NCBI RefSeq assembly: GCF_003752585.1
Contig: NZ_RKHR01000003.1
Span: 1,116,001 to 1,180,000, forward strand
Reading direction: 5' to 3'
DNA from: Sinobacterium caligoides
GTDB taxonomy: Bacteria > Pseudomonadota > Gammaproteobacteria > Pseudomonadales > Sinobacteriaceae
DNA length: 64,000 nt
A program made the translations under genes and the position numbers. The notes below the pieces were generated by a model. It made no database searches. It was given only the letters and a program-made list of their open reading frames with translations, and was not told where the DNA came from. This document shows, in pieces, positions 17,729 through 27,644 of the stretch (positions are counted from its first letter, which is position 1; every line of letters starts with the position of its first letter).

Positions 17729-18371
17729 AGTTTAACCTCCAGAATGACTGCCCTTTAATGTCGCAAAATGGGCACCGTAAATGTGCGACGTCAACACCAC
17801 GCCTTGCTAGCAATAAATAGTCAAAGTGATCCACCTAAACAAATAACAGCTGCAACAGCGCAATAATCGCAGCCATCTTAACAGCTAAAACTCTCCCCTC
17901 AAATGGTGTTTTTGTCCTACAAGCAAGATGACCGTTCAGCTTCGCTGAGGTTAACTCTCTCCGTAGCCCAAAATTCGCTGTAGTGATCTCACCGTAACAC
18001 GGCGCCTATATAGAACGACGGACTCATCACCTCCGCGCATCGATTTCAGCCGCTCAAGCAACAACAACACGCACCATTTTATCGCAGAAAAAAACCAACA
18101 ATAATTGAAAAATACGATACAAAAAAACCGAATTATAAAAACAAAACCACCATAGGTATTTTTGCTTATAGAAAGCTTTAAGGCCCTGTGAGACTAATAA
18201 TAACAACACGGTAACAATGAAATTATTTCTTCTTATTGACGCTTAACAGAATCATTAATTAATAGTAATTTCAACGTACCAAAAAAGACATACAAGCCTG
18301 GTTAGATAAGCCGGTGCGTAGAAAAATAAAGCTCAATAAAACTTTTAACCGAATACAAGGAATTATTATTT
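17729..18371. other. Non-coding AT-rich spacer, no gene seen
   Basis: About 640 bp between the divergent GNAT and dioxygenase genes. It contains A-tracts (around 18085-18150) and a short inverted repeat GTCGCA/TGCGAC (17760-17789). No ORF, tRNA or clear operator was recognised; it presumably holds both promoters. Confidence 0.5.
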
Positions 18372-19160
18372 ATGTCGTCACTCCACCTCATGCCATACGC
18401 CACAACACTTCGTGTACCTCAGTATTGCCGCTTCGACATCGACTCGGCTGAGTCAATTGACTATGAGCCGTATAAGTATGCCTTGCTCAAAAAGGGCATC
18501 GCTATTATCAACCTGAACTTTGCCGACAATGCTGCCAAGATTATGAATGATATTGTCAACGAAATCGGCCTTGTCCATGAACACGACTCGATGGGAAGGA
18601 CCGTCTGGGATGTCAAAGTAGGCGGCGAAACTGGCAAGGAGAGCCTCGCCATCTCCCATGGTGATCAAGAATTCAGCCTGCATAATGACGGCGCTTTTGA
18701 AAAGGAGATGCCAGGCTACTTTGGTCTCTATGTGGTCAGAGCAGACAAGTTTGGCGGCGGTATCAATGTACTCATCAATACTGACAAAATTATTGAGAGC
18801 CTATCTGAAGCCAGCTTTGACATTTTATCGACCCATAAATTTAAGCTCCGTGTACCAGAGGAGTTCCATAAGGATGAGGAGTTTATTCATGCTCCCCTGA
18901 TCGATGAGAACCATGGTTTCCGATACCGTCATGACATTATCGAGCGAGACTGCTGCTCACAAGCCGAACTCGAAGCATTAGCCGAATTAGAGCTTCAGCT
19001 CTCACTGCCGCAAAATATGCTGAAGGTCTGCCTACAAGATCAGCAGATACTGTTACTGGATAACCGTCGCTTCTTGCACGCTAGAACACAGGTTAAGGAC
19101 AAGAAAAGGCACTTGAAGCGTATTCGCTTTAATATGCCGCCGCTTTCTAAAGTGAGTTAA
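18372..19160 (+). CDS. TauD/clavaminate-synthase-like Fe(II)/2-oxoglutarate dioxygenase
   Basis: A 262-residue protein with the jelly-roll dioxygenase ligands. HxD is at HNDGAF (about 98-100), a distal His is in RRFLHARTQV, and a 2-oxoglutarate-binding Arg follows about 11-13 residues later (HLKRIRFN). TauD relatives hydroxylate sulfonates or amino-acid-like molecules. The next gene, 2 bp downstream, encodes a TauE/SafE-like exporter, so a joint role with a sulfonate or organic anion is a reasonable guess. It follows a 640-bp AT-rich leader. The substrate is unknown. Confidence 0.8.
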   Translation: MSSLHLMPYATTLRVPQYCRFDIDSAESIDYEPYKYALLKKGIAIINLNFADNAAKIMNDIVNEIGLVHEHDSMGRTVWDVKVGGETGKESLAISHGDQEFSLHNDGAFEKEMPGYFGLYVVRADKFGGGINVLINTDKIIESLSEASFDILSTHKFKLRVPEEFHKDEEFIHAPLIDENHGFRYRHDIIERDCCSQAELEALAELELQLSLPQNMLKVCLQDQQILLLDNRRFLHARTQVKDKKRHLKRIRFNMPPLSKVS

Positions 19161-19162
19161 GC

Positions 19163-19921
19163 ATGACAATCGAACTGCTCATCATTGGCCTGCTATTAAT
19201 CTTAATAGCAGGGTCCGTTCACGGCGCACTGGGGTTTGGCTTCCCCATGCTATCAACTCCCGTGCTCGCCCTTGCTTACGATCTGAAGACGGCCGTAGTG
19301 TTGACGATTATCCCCTCTCTCGTGGTGATAATCGCCAGCCTGCTCAACTGTCGCGATCTAATAGCGACCATTCGGCGCTACAGCTTAATTATCTCTACCG
19401 TCGCCGCAGCAAGCTTGCTGGGCGCCTGGGTACTTACCTGGGCCAACCCCAACATACTCAAGCTGTTGCTCGCCCTGTCAATTTTTCTCTACCTATTTTC
19501 AAATAACATTAAACAGTACTCATCGCACCTTGCGGGTCATCCCGTGCTATTTGCACTCGTGATGGGCAGCCTTGCCGGCAGTATTGGCGGCGCAACTAAT
19601 GCCGTCGCCCCCATTCTGATGATCTATTTACTGGAGGTCAGTAAGTCGACGAAAGAGATTATCATTGTCTCGAACACTTGCTTTTTACTCAGTAAATTAA
19701 TGCAAATTGCAATACTTGCGACACACTTAACCACAGATGATATACAGCCCTCCGCGCTCGTGATGATTTCACTTGCCGCCTGTATCGGTTTAATGGTCGG
19801 TTTTAGCATCAAGAATAAAATTAATGCTGAGAGCTATAAAGTCATCATTCGCTATGTCTTATCACTGTTTATGTGTGTGCTGGGCTATCAAGGCATTAGT
19901 AATCTAGCGCTCTCGCTATAA
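19163..19921 (+). CDS. TSUP-family (TauE/SafE) anion exporter
   Basis: A 252-residue protein with about 8 TM helices. It has the internal duplication of TSUP carriers: GSVHGALGFGFPMLSTPVLA near the N-terminus and GSLAGSIGGATNAVAPILMI in the second half. Family members move sulfite, sulfoacetate or other anions. It is almost fused to the dioxygenase gene (2-bp gap), so the two are surely co-transcribed. The likely substrate is a product of that enzyme, for example sulfite if the enzyme is a true taurine-type dioxygenase. Confidence 0.85.
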   Translation: MTIELLIIGLLLILIAGSVHGALGFGFPMLSTPVLALAYDLKTAVVLTIIPSLVVIIASLLNCRDLIATIRRYSLIISTVAAASLLGAWVLTWANPNILKLLLALSIFLYLFSNNIKQYSSHLAGHPVLFALVMGSLAGSIGGATNAVAPILMIYLLEVSKSTKEIIIVSNTCFLLSKLMQIAILATHLTTDDIQPSALVMISLAACIGLMVGFSIKNKINAESYKVIIRYVLSLFMCVLGYQGISNLALSL

Positions 19922-20194
19922 TCTCGGTTTCATCACATTAAGCCAGTCAAAACTATCAATCATGCCAAAACAAAAAGTCCGCTAAAAAAGTATAGTTTTC
20001 ACCATAGAAAAACAAACAACTATTGCGATAAATTATAAAAAACAAACCAACAAATCATTTTATTAAATATTAATGAAAATCATCGTCACCAATACTCCAT
20101 CCACACATTCCTGTGTATGATGTCATCGTTGCCTGGCTTAATCGCCACCGTGCAATGCTAATAAATTAAGGATGAACGAACATATAAGGAATAT

Positions 20195-21019
20195 ATGATG
20201 GCGTTATATCAAGTAGAAAATCAGTGGGGCGGCAACTCAGCCCCCTGGCATGAGGGCGGTAAATGGATTATAGGTTCGCGTGATAATCAAAATCCTATTG
20301 CCGTTGACCTGCAATCATTTGATGGTGGTAAGACACTCAAGGGCACGATGAGTTATGAAGGCGAGGGGGTTATCTCAGTCAGGGCAACACGCCATGGCTG
20401 CAACAACTATCGCGTCGAAAACCAGTGGGGCGGTAGTGATGCTCAGTGGCATGATGCAGGCCAATGGATACTCGGCTTTCGCGCTGATCAAAGTATTATT
20501 GCCTTAAGTGTCAAATCTACGGATGGTGGCAACACGCTTTCAGGTACGACCACCTATGAATCCGAAGGTGCTATTGGCTTTAACGCGAGCCGAGCACCCG
20601 GCGAAGCATTTACGGTCGTCAATCAGTGGGGCGGCAGCCAGGAGCCCTGGCGCGAAGGAGGCACCTGGGTGCTTGGTTCTCGCCTAGACCAAGCCGTCAT
20701 TGCGATCGACGTTCAGTCCAACGACAACGGTAAGACACTGACCGGCACGATGACCTACGCGAACGAGGGGGCTATCGGCTTCAAGGCGAGCTTAATTGGC
20801 GCCAATAACTACAAAGTGCAAAATCAATGGGGCGGTAGTAGTGCTCCATGGCAGCCCGCAGGGATCTGGGTCATTGGTTATCGTAATAACCAACCAGTAA
20901 CCGCGTTATCCCTGCTGACGGATGATCAAGGCGAGACCTTAAGCGGCGAAATGACCTACCTCAACGAGGGTAGCATTGCTATATCCGCATCGGTAGTCGG
21001 CGAAACCGAGCCCGCCTAA
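20195..21019 (+). CDS. Four-repeat OAAH-family high-mannose lectin
   Basis: A 274-residue protein made of four tandem repeats of about 67 residues. Each starts with a V-x-NQWGG core (first Asn at about 9, then near 76, 143 and 210) and ends in TxTYxxEGAIGF-like strands. This is the Oscillatoria agardhii agglutinin / Myxococcus MBHA / Burkholderia BOA family, whose repeats each form a beta-barrel with two sites for branched mannose. The four-repeat form matches MBHA and BOA in length. No signal peptide is seen, as in other members. AAGGA precedes the start, and a strong hairpin follows the stop. Confidence 0.95.
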   Translation: MMALYQVENQWGGNSAPWHEGGKWIIGSRDNQNPIAVDLQSFDGGKTLKGTMSYEGEGVISVRATRHGCNNYRVENQWGGSDAQWHDAGQWILGFRADQSIIALSVKSTDGGNTLSGTTTYESEGAIGFNASRAPGEAFTVVNQWGGSQEPWREGGTWVLGSRLDQAVIAIDVQSNDNGKTLTGTMTYANEGAIGFKASLIGANNYKVQNQWGGSSAPWQPAGIWVIGYRNNQPVTALSLLTDDQGETLSGEMTYLNEGSIAISASVVGETEPA

Positions 21020-21028
21020 ACTGAGTCG

Positions 21029-21055
21029 CCTTGCTGGTGACCATCACCGGCAAGG
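21029..21055 (+). terminator. Hairpin after lectin gene
   Basis: CCTTGCTGGTGA and TCACCGGCAAGG form a 12-bp stem (one G-T pair) with a 3-nt loop, 10 bp after the lectin stop. A pyrimidine-rich stretch follows without a solid T-run. Confidence 0.6.
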
Positions 21056-21252
21056 CTTGCCGCAAGCGTCCCCTTATCTTCTTACCTTCTATTCTCTTCC
21101 CTACCCTCTCCCACTCCCTGTCTCTTCAGCTTTACTATTCATCGGGATAATCATTAACACACCGTGTTGCGCCCTATTTTCATTACTGTAGCGTTATCGT
21201 CATAAAAAATTAGCATTCGCTTGTTATCGTTGTGCCATATTCAGGAGGTATG

Positions 21253-22806
21253 ATGATCAATAATAATAAATCGCTTTGGGCCGTATTACACCTTGTTGCA
21301 ATCACATGTATTTTGATCAGCTTGCTGACCGGCTTACGTATCGCAATTTTAGACCATGACTATCTATTAGCTATCAGCGATTGGCTGCCACAGGGGGAGA
21401 TGCACAGCTGGCACTTTCTCTCAGGCCTAGTCTTTAGCTTGACCGCAGTAGTATACGCCTACTTACGCTATAGCAAGCGGCTGATCAGCCGCCCAAGCAA
21501 TAGCTCAGCAACAACGTTAGAGAAGTACCACAAACTGATTAACCGTTTACTGTACATCATCTGCGTGCTCAGCATCATCAGTGGCAGCCTGCTGTATAGC
21601 GAAAACATCGCACTGGCCTCTATTGACCTGCTATTGATTCATTATCTATTAGCCTTAGCTTTTATCGGCTATATCTTCGCCCACGGCGTCGTGTATCTGC
21701 TCACCTTTGGCTGCTCCACGCTACAGCACATACTGTCACCCTTGATGCAGCTGAGAAAAAAACAAGTCATTATTTTGTCCGTGATGACACTCACCATCAT
21801 CGCTGTCAGCTATACCTTGAAAGCAACATCGGCACACTCCTTAGTATTTAAACGCATTGCTGAGGATGTCGCAATCACCATCGATGGCAAGGCCGACGAG
21901 GCCATCTGGCAGCAGGCGAAAAGCTTAACCGTCTATAGCCATGGTAGTAGAGGCGCGAGCACAACTCCTATCACCGTGAAGGCCCTGCACAATGGCCAAG
22001 ATGCCTTCTTTCTTATCCAATGGCCAGACACCACGGAGAGCCTACAACACCTCCCCCTGGAAAAGACAGCACAGGGCTGGCAGGTAAAAGAAAACGGCTT
22101 CCAACACTTCGATGAGCAGCAGTACTACGAAGATAAGCTGGCCATGATGATAGCCAACAACTGCGACTTTGCCGCCGCAGGCTCTGCGCATTTAGGGCCG
22201 AAGCCACTCGAAGACAAGCCACAAAATTGGTCGGGCAAAGGTTATCACTATGTCGAAAAAGGTCTTGTCGACCTGTGGCATTGGAAGGCGGTACGTAGTA
22301 ACAATATGCGTTTGATGGACGACAACTATATCGGCCCCCCCGACATCCTACGCGCCGGACTCCGTCGCTACACCGCGGGCTATCATCCCGACGCCAGTGA
22401 GTCGGGGGTCTATCGGATGAATTGGCAATGGTATAGCCCAGAGGGAATCACCCCCAAACGGCTGCCTATCGCCACAGCAAATAGCGCGAGCGAGCAAGAA
22501 ACCGTTATGCGTTGGTACGACAGTCGCCCCTATCAGGCAGAAAACGACCAATACCCCGTCGGCAGTATTTTGCCCTCTGTTTTATACACCTCCAACCAGA
22601 TTGAAGGGGATCGCGCCAACGTTCGCGCCTTTGGCGTCTGGCAAGATGGTCAATGGTCTCTAGAGGTGTTCCGACCACTGAACACCGGCTCCTCTCACGA
22701 CCTTGCAATTAACGATGGCGTTTGTCTCTGGCTCGCAGCCTTCGACCATGTGCAAATAGCCCATAGCCGACATAACCGCCCCATACGCGCGAGACTCGAG
22801 AAATGA
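21253..22806 (+). CDS. Cytochrome b561-like / EB_dh haem-binding fusion protein
   Basis: About 517 residues. The N-terminal 190 or so residues form five TM helices with His-rich segments (EMHSWHFLSGLVFS, LALAFIGYIFAHG) typical of a cytochrome b561-type di-haem membrane anchor. The remainder is a periplasmic ethylbenzene-dehydrogenase-gamma-like haem-binding domain (IDGKADEAIWQQAKSL, ALHNGQDAFFLIQWPD, then HYVEKGLVDLWHWKAVRS). The start is chosen from AGGAGG at 21243-21248; ATG 21250 or 21253 both fit. The stop overlaps the next gene by 4 bp. It probably passes electrons between the quinone pool and a periplasmic partner. The partner is unknown. Confidence 0.8.
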   Translation: MINNNKSLWAVLHLVAITCILISLLTGLRIAILDHDYLLAISDWLPQGEMHSWHFLSGLVFSLTAVVYAYLRYSKRLISRPSNSSATTLEKYHKLINRLLYIICVLSIISGSLLYSENIALASIDLLLIHYLLALAFIGYIFAHGVVYLLTFGCSTLQHILSPLMQLRKKQVIILSVMTLTIIAVSYTLKATSAHSLVFKRIAEDVAITIDGKADEAIWQQAKSLTVYSHGSRGASTTPITVKALHNGQDAFFLIQWPDTTESLQHLPLEKTAQGWQVKENGFQHFDEQQYYEDKLAMMIANNCDFAAAGSAHLGPKPLEDKPQNWSGKGYHYVEKGLVDLWHWKAVRSNNMRLMDDNYIGPPDILRAGLRRYTAGYHPDASESGVYRMNWQWYSPEGITPKRLPIATANSASEQETVMRWYDSRPYQAENDQYPVGSILPSVLYTSNQIEGDRANVRAFGVWQDGQWSLEVFRPLNTGSSHDLAINDGVCLWLAAFDHVQIAHSRHNRPIRARLEK

Positions 22807-23429
22807 CCCCTTTGCTACGAACGTTTATATTATTGTTACTGATCACCATCGCTCTCTCTTGTGCTTATCAGCTAGAGCCACAAAGTCCTATCGACAGTCG
22901 CTACACCAAACTCGACACCCAGGGGCAAGCTATCGCAGCATGGCAAGGGCCGTGGTCTTGCATTGTCGATAGCCAAACTGGATTGGTGTGGGAAAACAAG
23001 ACCGATGACGAGTCCGTTCACGATGCCCTATGGACATTCTCTTGGTATCAGCAGGGCCTCGGCGTCGAGAACGCAGGCGACTGTTACTTCGAAAAAGATC
23101 GCTGTGATACTGCCGACCTTATACGCCGAGTCAACGAACAACAGCTCTGTGGCTATAGTAGTTGGCGGCTACCAACCTCAGCTGAGTTGTTAAGCCTGGT
23201 GCAGCAGAGGCCGCAGACCGGAAAAGCAAAAATTGCCAATGATTTTTTTAGCTACACCAAGCGCGGCGATTACTGGACCGCCGATGCCAACATCCCCCTC
23301 CAAGGTGTTTATGCTCACTTACATCAAGGGGCGCGAAGCATCGACTTTATTGAAGGTAAGGTGCGCGACATCCCCTACCGAAATGCTGCCTTTGTCCGTC
23401 TCGTCACAGCGAAAGAGTCATTAAATTAA
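22803..23429 (+). CDS. DUF1566 (Lcl C-terminal) lipoprotein
   Basis: 208 residues. A signal peptide with a Cys after ITIALS (lipobox-like) precedes a DUF1566 domain with its usual landmarks: IVDSQTGLVWENKTDD, YSSWRLPTSAELLSLV, YWTADA and AAFVRLV at the end. It overlaps the cytochrome b561/EB_dh gene by ATGA and so is translationally coupled to it. That makes it a likely accessory of the electron-transfer protein. DUF1566 has no known biochemical function. Confidence 0.8.
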   Translation: MTPLLRTFILLLLITIALSCAYQLEPQSPIDSRYTKLDTQGQAIAAWQGPWSCIVDSQTGLVWENKTDDESVHDALWTFSWYQQGLGVENAGDCYFEKDRCDTADLIRRVNEQQLCGYSSWRLPTSAELLSLVQQRPQTGKAKIANDFFSYTKRGDYWTADANIPLQGVYAHLHQGARSIDFIEGKVRDIPYRNAAFVRLVTAKESLN

Positions 23430-23558
23430 AATCGTCATAATTTCTTATTCGCTACGCCTTAATGATGTAACAAAGAACGATTACTTTAGCGCTTCAATAA
23501 CACCAAACAACAAAACCAATAACTTTAAAATAATTTAAATATTGTCAAGGATGTTTCA

Positions 23559-25430
23559 ATGAACAAAAAAGTCTTGTCGCTTGCTGTCGCAGGCTTAATC
23601 ACCGCTTCAACATCTGTCTTGGCCGACAGCCAATGGGTACGCCTAGGCTGGGCAAACAATGCCAGCAACGAAGCAACTGTTAGCTTCACTGCCAAAGGGG
23701 AAAACAATAACCCCTACCTCAAATACGGCTATAGCACCAACGAGTCCGACTGGCTCACTGAAGCCGTCACCTTCAATACCACCATGGCTTCCATCACCAG
23801 CAAGCATGTTCGCCTAAGCAACTTGCAAGCTGATGCCTCTGTTTATTTCCGCGTCTGTGATGACAGTGGTTGTGGTGATCGTTTTTGGTTTAAGACCGCC
23901 GCCGACGATAACTCTCCCTTTGTCTTTGTCGCCGGTGGCGATACTCGCAGCGGCACCAGCGATCGTCAAGCCGGTAACCGACTCGTCGCCAAGGTTAGAC
24001 CGCTATTTGTTATGCACGGTGGGGACTTCACCAACTCCAACAATAACTCACAATGGCAACAGTGGCTGACTGACTGGGAGCTAACCTACTCAAAAGACGT
24101 CATTAACAACATCGACTACAAGCGTATTTACCCGCTCGTCAGCACGCACGGCAACCATGAAGATGGCGATATCTCTACCATTTGTAAAATGTTAGGTGTC
24201 GACCCTAACCACAGCAATGACTGTTCCGCAAAAGACACCTATTACGCCACATCGATATCGCCATTACTGCGCGTTTATACCTTGAACTCACAGTTCATGA
24301 GCCAAAGTACTAGCCTAAAAAATGCACAAAATGACTGGCTTAAAAACGATCTAGCAGAAAATGGTAGTAGTGCATCATGGCGTTTTGCGCAATATCACAA
24401 GCCAATGTTCCCGCACTATACAGGTAAGAGTGATAATAAGACCCTATTTGACTGGTGGGCAAAAGTCTTCTTTGACTACGCCGTCAACGTGGTTGTTGAG
24501 TCAGACACACACTTAACCAAGATTACCGAGATACTTGAGCCCCAAGGCGATGGCTTTGCCGGTGTCGATGAAGGCGTCAGTGCCGGCACCATTTATGTCG
24601 GCGAAGGTAGCTGGGGAGCCCCTGCCCGCTCCGCCAACGATGCTAAATCCTGGACCATTGATCTCGCCAGCATCCAGCAGTTCAAAGTGATCAGCGTCAG
24701 CGAAGACACGGTATCGGTACGCACGGCACAATTTGATAGCTCAGCAAGTACACTAACCAAAGCAGAGAGGGATGCCGACGCCACAGCACTACCTGCTAAT
24801 ATCAACTGGTGGCAGCCCAACCAAGTCGGCGAAGTATTAGCACTCAAAAGAAACGCGCTACAGAAAACTGTCATGGCTAATGGCGACGGAGGCGATAATG
24901 GCGCAACCACAATAAGCTTACTGGCCACAGCAGATACCTTCATCTCGAGCAAGAAGTCGACCAGTAACTACGGCAGCTCCGATGAGCAGCTACTCAGCGA
25001 CGGTTCCGATAGCAGCTACGGCATCATGGACACCTTGATTAAGTGGGACTTGAGCAGCGTACCCAGTTGTGCTGAAGTTATCAGTGCCAAGGTAGAGCTC
25101 AACGTCTTTAACTCATCGTCTGGCACCTACGGACTGTATGCCGGTGTCAATAGCTGGGAAGAGAGCTCCGCCACATGGTCTCTCGTCAACGGCGAAGCGC
25201 AACAAGGGGCAGGTATTGGCTCCTTTACCCCGTCATCTAAGGGCCACTATAGCGTTAACTTGAACAGTAATGGCGTAGGATTAGCCGAAGGCTGGATAGA
25301 GGGCGACAACAACGGCATCGTCATCTCATCCACAGGAACCACTAACGGCATCGACTTCAATGACCGTGAGAGCGGCAACGGGCCGAAGCTGACTATCAGC
25401 TATAACGCGGATCAATGCACCAGCGAGTAG
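23559..25430 (+). CDS. Secreted purple-acid-phosphatase-like phosphoesterase with DNRLRE domain
   Basis: A 623-residue exported protein. After a signal peptide (SLAVAGLITASTSVLA) comes an FN3-like domain (about 30-115), then a calcineurin-type metallophosphoesterase core with GGDTRSG, MHGGDFTNSNN, STHGNHEDGD, QYHKPMFPHY and VVESDTHLTK metal-ligand blocks. After a linker, a C-terminal DNRLRE domain (about 455-620: LLATADTFISSKKSTSNYGS, LIKWDLSSVP) is the type found on extracellular enzymes and thought to bind surfaces or polysaccharide. It probably scavenges phosphate outside the cell. A long hairpin follows. Confidence 0.88.
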   Translation: MNKKVLSLAVAGLITASTSVLADSQWVRLGWANNASNEATVSFTAKGENNNPYLKYGYSTNESDWLTEAVTFNTTMASITSKHVRLSNLQADASVYFRVCDDSGCGDRFWFKTAADDNSPFVFVAGGDTRSGTSDRQAGNRLVAKVRPLFVMHGGDFTNSNNNSQWQQWLTDWELTYSKDVINNIDYKRIYPLVSTHGNHEDGDISTICKMLGVDPNHSNDCSAKDTYYATSISPLLRVYTLNSQFMSQSTSLKNAQNDWLKNDLAENGSSASWRFAQYHKPMFPHYTGKSDNKTLFDWWAKVFFDYAVNVVVESDTHLTKITEILEPQGDGFAGVDEGVSAGTIYVGEGSWGAPARSANDAKSWTIDLASIQQFKVISVSEDTVSVRTAQFDSSASTLTKAERDADATALPANINWWQPNQVGEVLALKRNALQKTVMANGDGGDNGATTISLLATADTFISSKKSTSNYGSSDEQLLSDGSDSSYGIMDTLIKWDLSSVPSCAEVISAKVELNVFNSSSGTYGLYAGVNSWEESSATWSLVNGEAQQGAGIGSFTPSSKGHYSVNLNSNGVGLAEGWIEGDNNGIVISSTGTTNGIDFNDRESGNGPKLTISYNADQCTSE

Positions 25431-25489
25431 TGCCATCGAGCTCGAGCAGTAGCCGCATCTGCTAGCTGACGCCCAGTCAGTTAGCGAAA

Positions 25490-25522
25490 CATACAGACTG
25501 ACATTCGATGACAGCCTGTATG
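25490..25522 (+). terminator. Long interrupted hairpin after phosphoesterase gene
   Basis: CATACAG/CTGTATG, CTG/CAG and CAT/ATG stack into one stem with two single mismatches and a 3-nt loop. It lies 60 bp downstream of the phosphoesterase stop and before the convergent methyltransferase gene. No T-run. Confidence 0.55.
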
Positions 25523-25630
25523 CTTCACAACCTTTTACATTAGGCGCGATATGCCCGTTTTTTCTTGCTCGGTAAACGCTTGGCAGCGCTTAAGCGGAAT
25601 GACAACGATAACGCTGAGCTATTAATATTT

Positions 25631-26509
25631 TCACCTCGCTATAACCTTCTTATTCTCCAGAAAGCTGACCACCCAACAGCTAACCATGTAGTCACCATGT
25701 TCAGCAAAATACAAAAGAGAATTTTTTAGCTCATCGAGCATGTCCTCATTATAATCTGGATGAAGAGTTGTGTGCCCCTGTTCATCACTAGACCAAAGTA
25801 GGTTAGACGCTGACTGGCCGTGAGAAAAAACGGCATCCATTAGGCTAGGCTCACTGTCAGGTGTATACACCTCGTGATCAGCAAACTGCTGAAAACTAAA
25901 ACTACTATTACGCACCTCATAGCGTGTCATGGGCCTCACATAGCGCCCGATTGACTCCGACCAAACCGAGTCGATATCTTTCGTGCATTTTTCTAATAAC
26001 CTGATGGGTTTAATACAGTTTTCATCGCCACCAAAGCGGAAGTTTGAGGCCTCCATATCTCTTGAAATAATGTATTGGCTATAGGTTGATGCGTCGCACA
26101 GGAACTGTGCCGTTTTTTCATCCGACAGATACATGATCGCTGCATGTCCATGAATGACATTGACCGAGGCGACACCGAAGTTGTCTTGTAACAACGATAT
26201 CACCGTAGCCTTATCAAGCATGTTCACCTTAGCAATCGTTAGCAAGTTAGGGTAATCCCTGACTAATGGCGCCCAGTCATCTCCATATTGATCCTCGATA
26301 TCCAAATCAACGCCAATAAACTTTGCTTTCGGGTAACGCTGCAGCCACTCGGTGAACAGGCTTCCGCAGGCGCAGCCGAACTCTAAGTGCGTGAACACAC
26401 CATCAGGATAGAGTTCATCAATAATAGAAAACTGCTTTGCTAACTGCTTGCGATCCCTAGATTTCAAAATCGCATCAATATCAGACTTGTGGTAACTGAC
26501 TGTACTCAT
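25631..26509 (-). CDS. Class I SAM-dependent methyltransferase-like protein
   Basis: 292 residues from ATG 26509, chosen because AAGGA lies 7 bp upstream. Motif I is HLEFGCACGS (about 40-49), followed by the acidic strand end FIGVDLDIEDQYG and the later VIHGHAAIMYLSD segment, which together suggest a Rossmann-type methyltransferase. The glycine loop is slightly unusual (GCACGS). The substrate is unknown. The DJ-1/PfpI gene upstream is co-directional with about 130 bp between them, so an operon is possible. Confidence 0.65.
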   Translation of the reverse strand: MSTVSYHKSDIDAILKSRDRKQLAKQFSIIDELYPDGVFTHLEFGCACGSLFTEWLQRYPKAKFIGVDLDIEDQYGDDWAPLVRDYPNLLTIAKVNMLDKATVISLLQDNFGVASVNVIHGHAAIMYLSDEKTAQFLCDASTYSQYIISRDMEASNFRFGGDENCIKPIRLLEKCTKDIDSVWSESIGRYVRPMTRYEVRNSSFSFQQFADHEVYTPDSEPSLMDAVFSHGQSASNLLWSSDEQGHTTLHPDYNEDMLDELKNSLLYFAEHGDYMVSCWVVSFLENKKVIAR

Positions 26510-26637
26510 ATATTCACATCCTTGCGTATATTTAAAGTAAGGGGTCAAGTTAACATGAGCAATCAGCCCCTGTCGAGCTACCTATTCGCCGCCTTAATAC
26601 ACGAGCAACGGCGTGCATGACCGGGACAACAGGGCAT

Positions 26638-27234
26638 TTAAATATAAGGAGACACGACCGCCAAACTGTGCTCGACTGTGGATTCTTTTTCTCCGACTGG
26701 AGCAACATAGTTAATCGCAGATTCAGCTGCCTCTTTACCGGCAAGCCTGGCAATTATCCAAGTTGCCAAATATTGCGATGACAGGCACCCGCCAGCTGTG
26801 GCTATATTACCTTGAGCAAAAAAGGCTTGATTCAGAACCTCAATACCTGACTCTACGACCCATGGCTTTGTTGTTAAGTCAGTACAGGCGGGGCGGCCAG
26901 CTAATAAACCCAGAACAGACAATAAAAGCGTTCCCGAACATTGGGAGCATATCAACTGCTTATTGGGCTGCAAGTTCAACCGGCCGAGTATATTACTGTC
27001 TTTGGCGATATCACGCGTATATATACCGCTACCGACAAGTACAACGTCAGCACTGTTGGCAAACTCCAAAGGTTGTTGAGCTGCGACTTTAACCCCGTTC
27101 ATTGAGGTTACGTATTCAGAGGGGCATGTAATCTGGACATTCCAGCCCGCCTCCTTCATTCGATTCAATATCCCTAACGCTATAAACGAGTCAAGCTCAT
27201 TAAACCCCTCGAAAGTTAAAATTGCAATATCCAT
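26638..27234 (-). CDS. DJ-1/PfpI-family protein
   Basis: A 198-residue protein with the class I glutaminase-like fold: IAILTFEGFNELDSFIALG at the start, VVLVGSGI, and the nucleophile elbow QLICSQCSGTLLLSVLGLL with Cys at about 98. A later ATAGGCLSSQYLATWI matches DJ-1/ThiJ members. Possible functions are glyoxalase III, isonitrile hydratase-like hydrolase or transcriptional regulator without the HTH. The alignment around the nucleophile favours the isonitrile hydratase/InhA-like subgroup only weakly. Confidence 0.8.
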   Translation of the reverse strand: MDIAILTFEGFNELDSFIALGILNRMKEAGWNVQITCPSEYVTSMNGVKVAAQQPLEFANSADVVLVGSGIYTRDIAKDSNILGRLNLQPNKQLICSQCSGTLLLSVLGLLAGRPACTDLTTKPWVVESGIEVLNQAFFAQGNIATAGGCLSSQYLATWIIARLAGKEAAESAINYVAPVGEKESTVEHSLAVVSPYI

Positions 27235-27644
27235 TATCTCATCCTATTAATTATTATTCGTTTAAAGCTAACAACAGCCACTACCAGTGGTCGTCGCCCA
27301 GATTACTTGTAAATACCACTATGCCTTGCATAGCAACGCTAAATACAACTTCGATCGTTTTCAAGGAGTCTCATGATCACTACCGCTAACCCTAGTTGTT
27401 ATTTATTTTAGGGGTAAAGTAGCCTAGCGGAAGTCAGATTCGAGATAAAAAGCAATTGATAGCTGTAAATTGACAGTCGATTATCGCCAATGCTTCGTGT
27501 AAGTCAACAAACTAACAAATGATTAACAATAGCTGGCGAACTAAACACCACAAGCAACTACTGTTGGGACGACACTGGTATTTTTGTGATTATTTTAGCG
27601 AACAAACATAAATGGATAGTAAGCTGTCAGATTGACTTATTTTG

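Noticed and set aside
20195-21019. Direct repeats in the lectin gene as a CRISPR-like array
   Set aside because: Repeat unit is about 200 bp and codes for homologous protein repeats.
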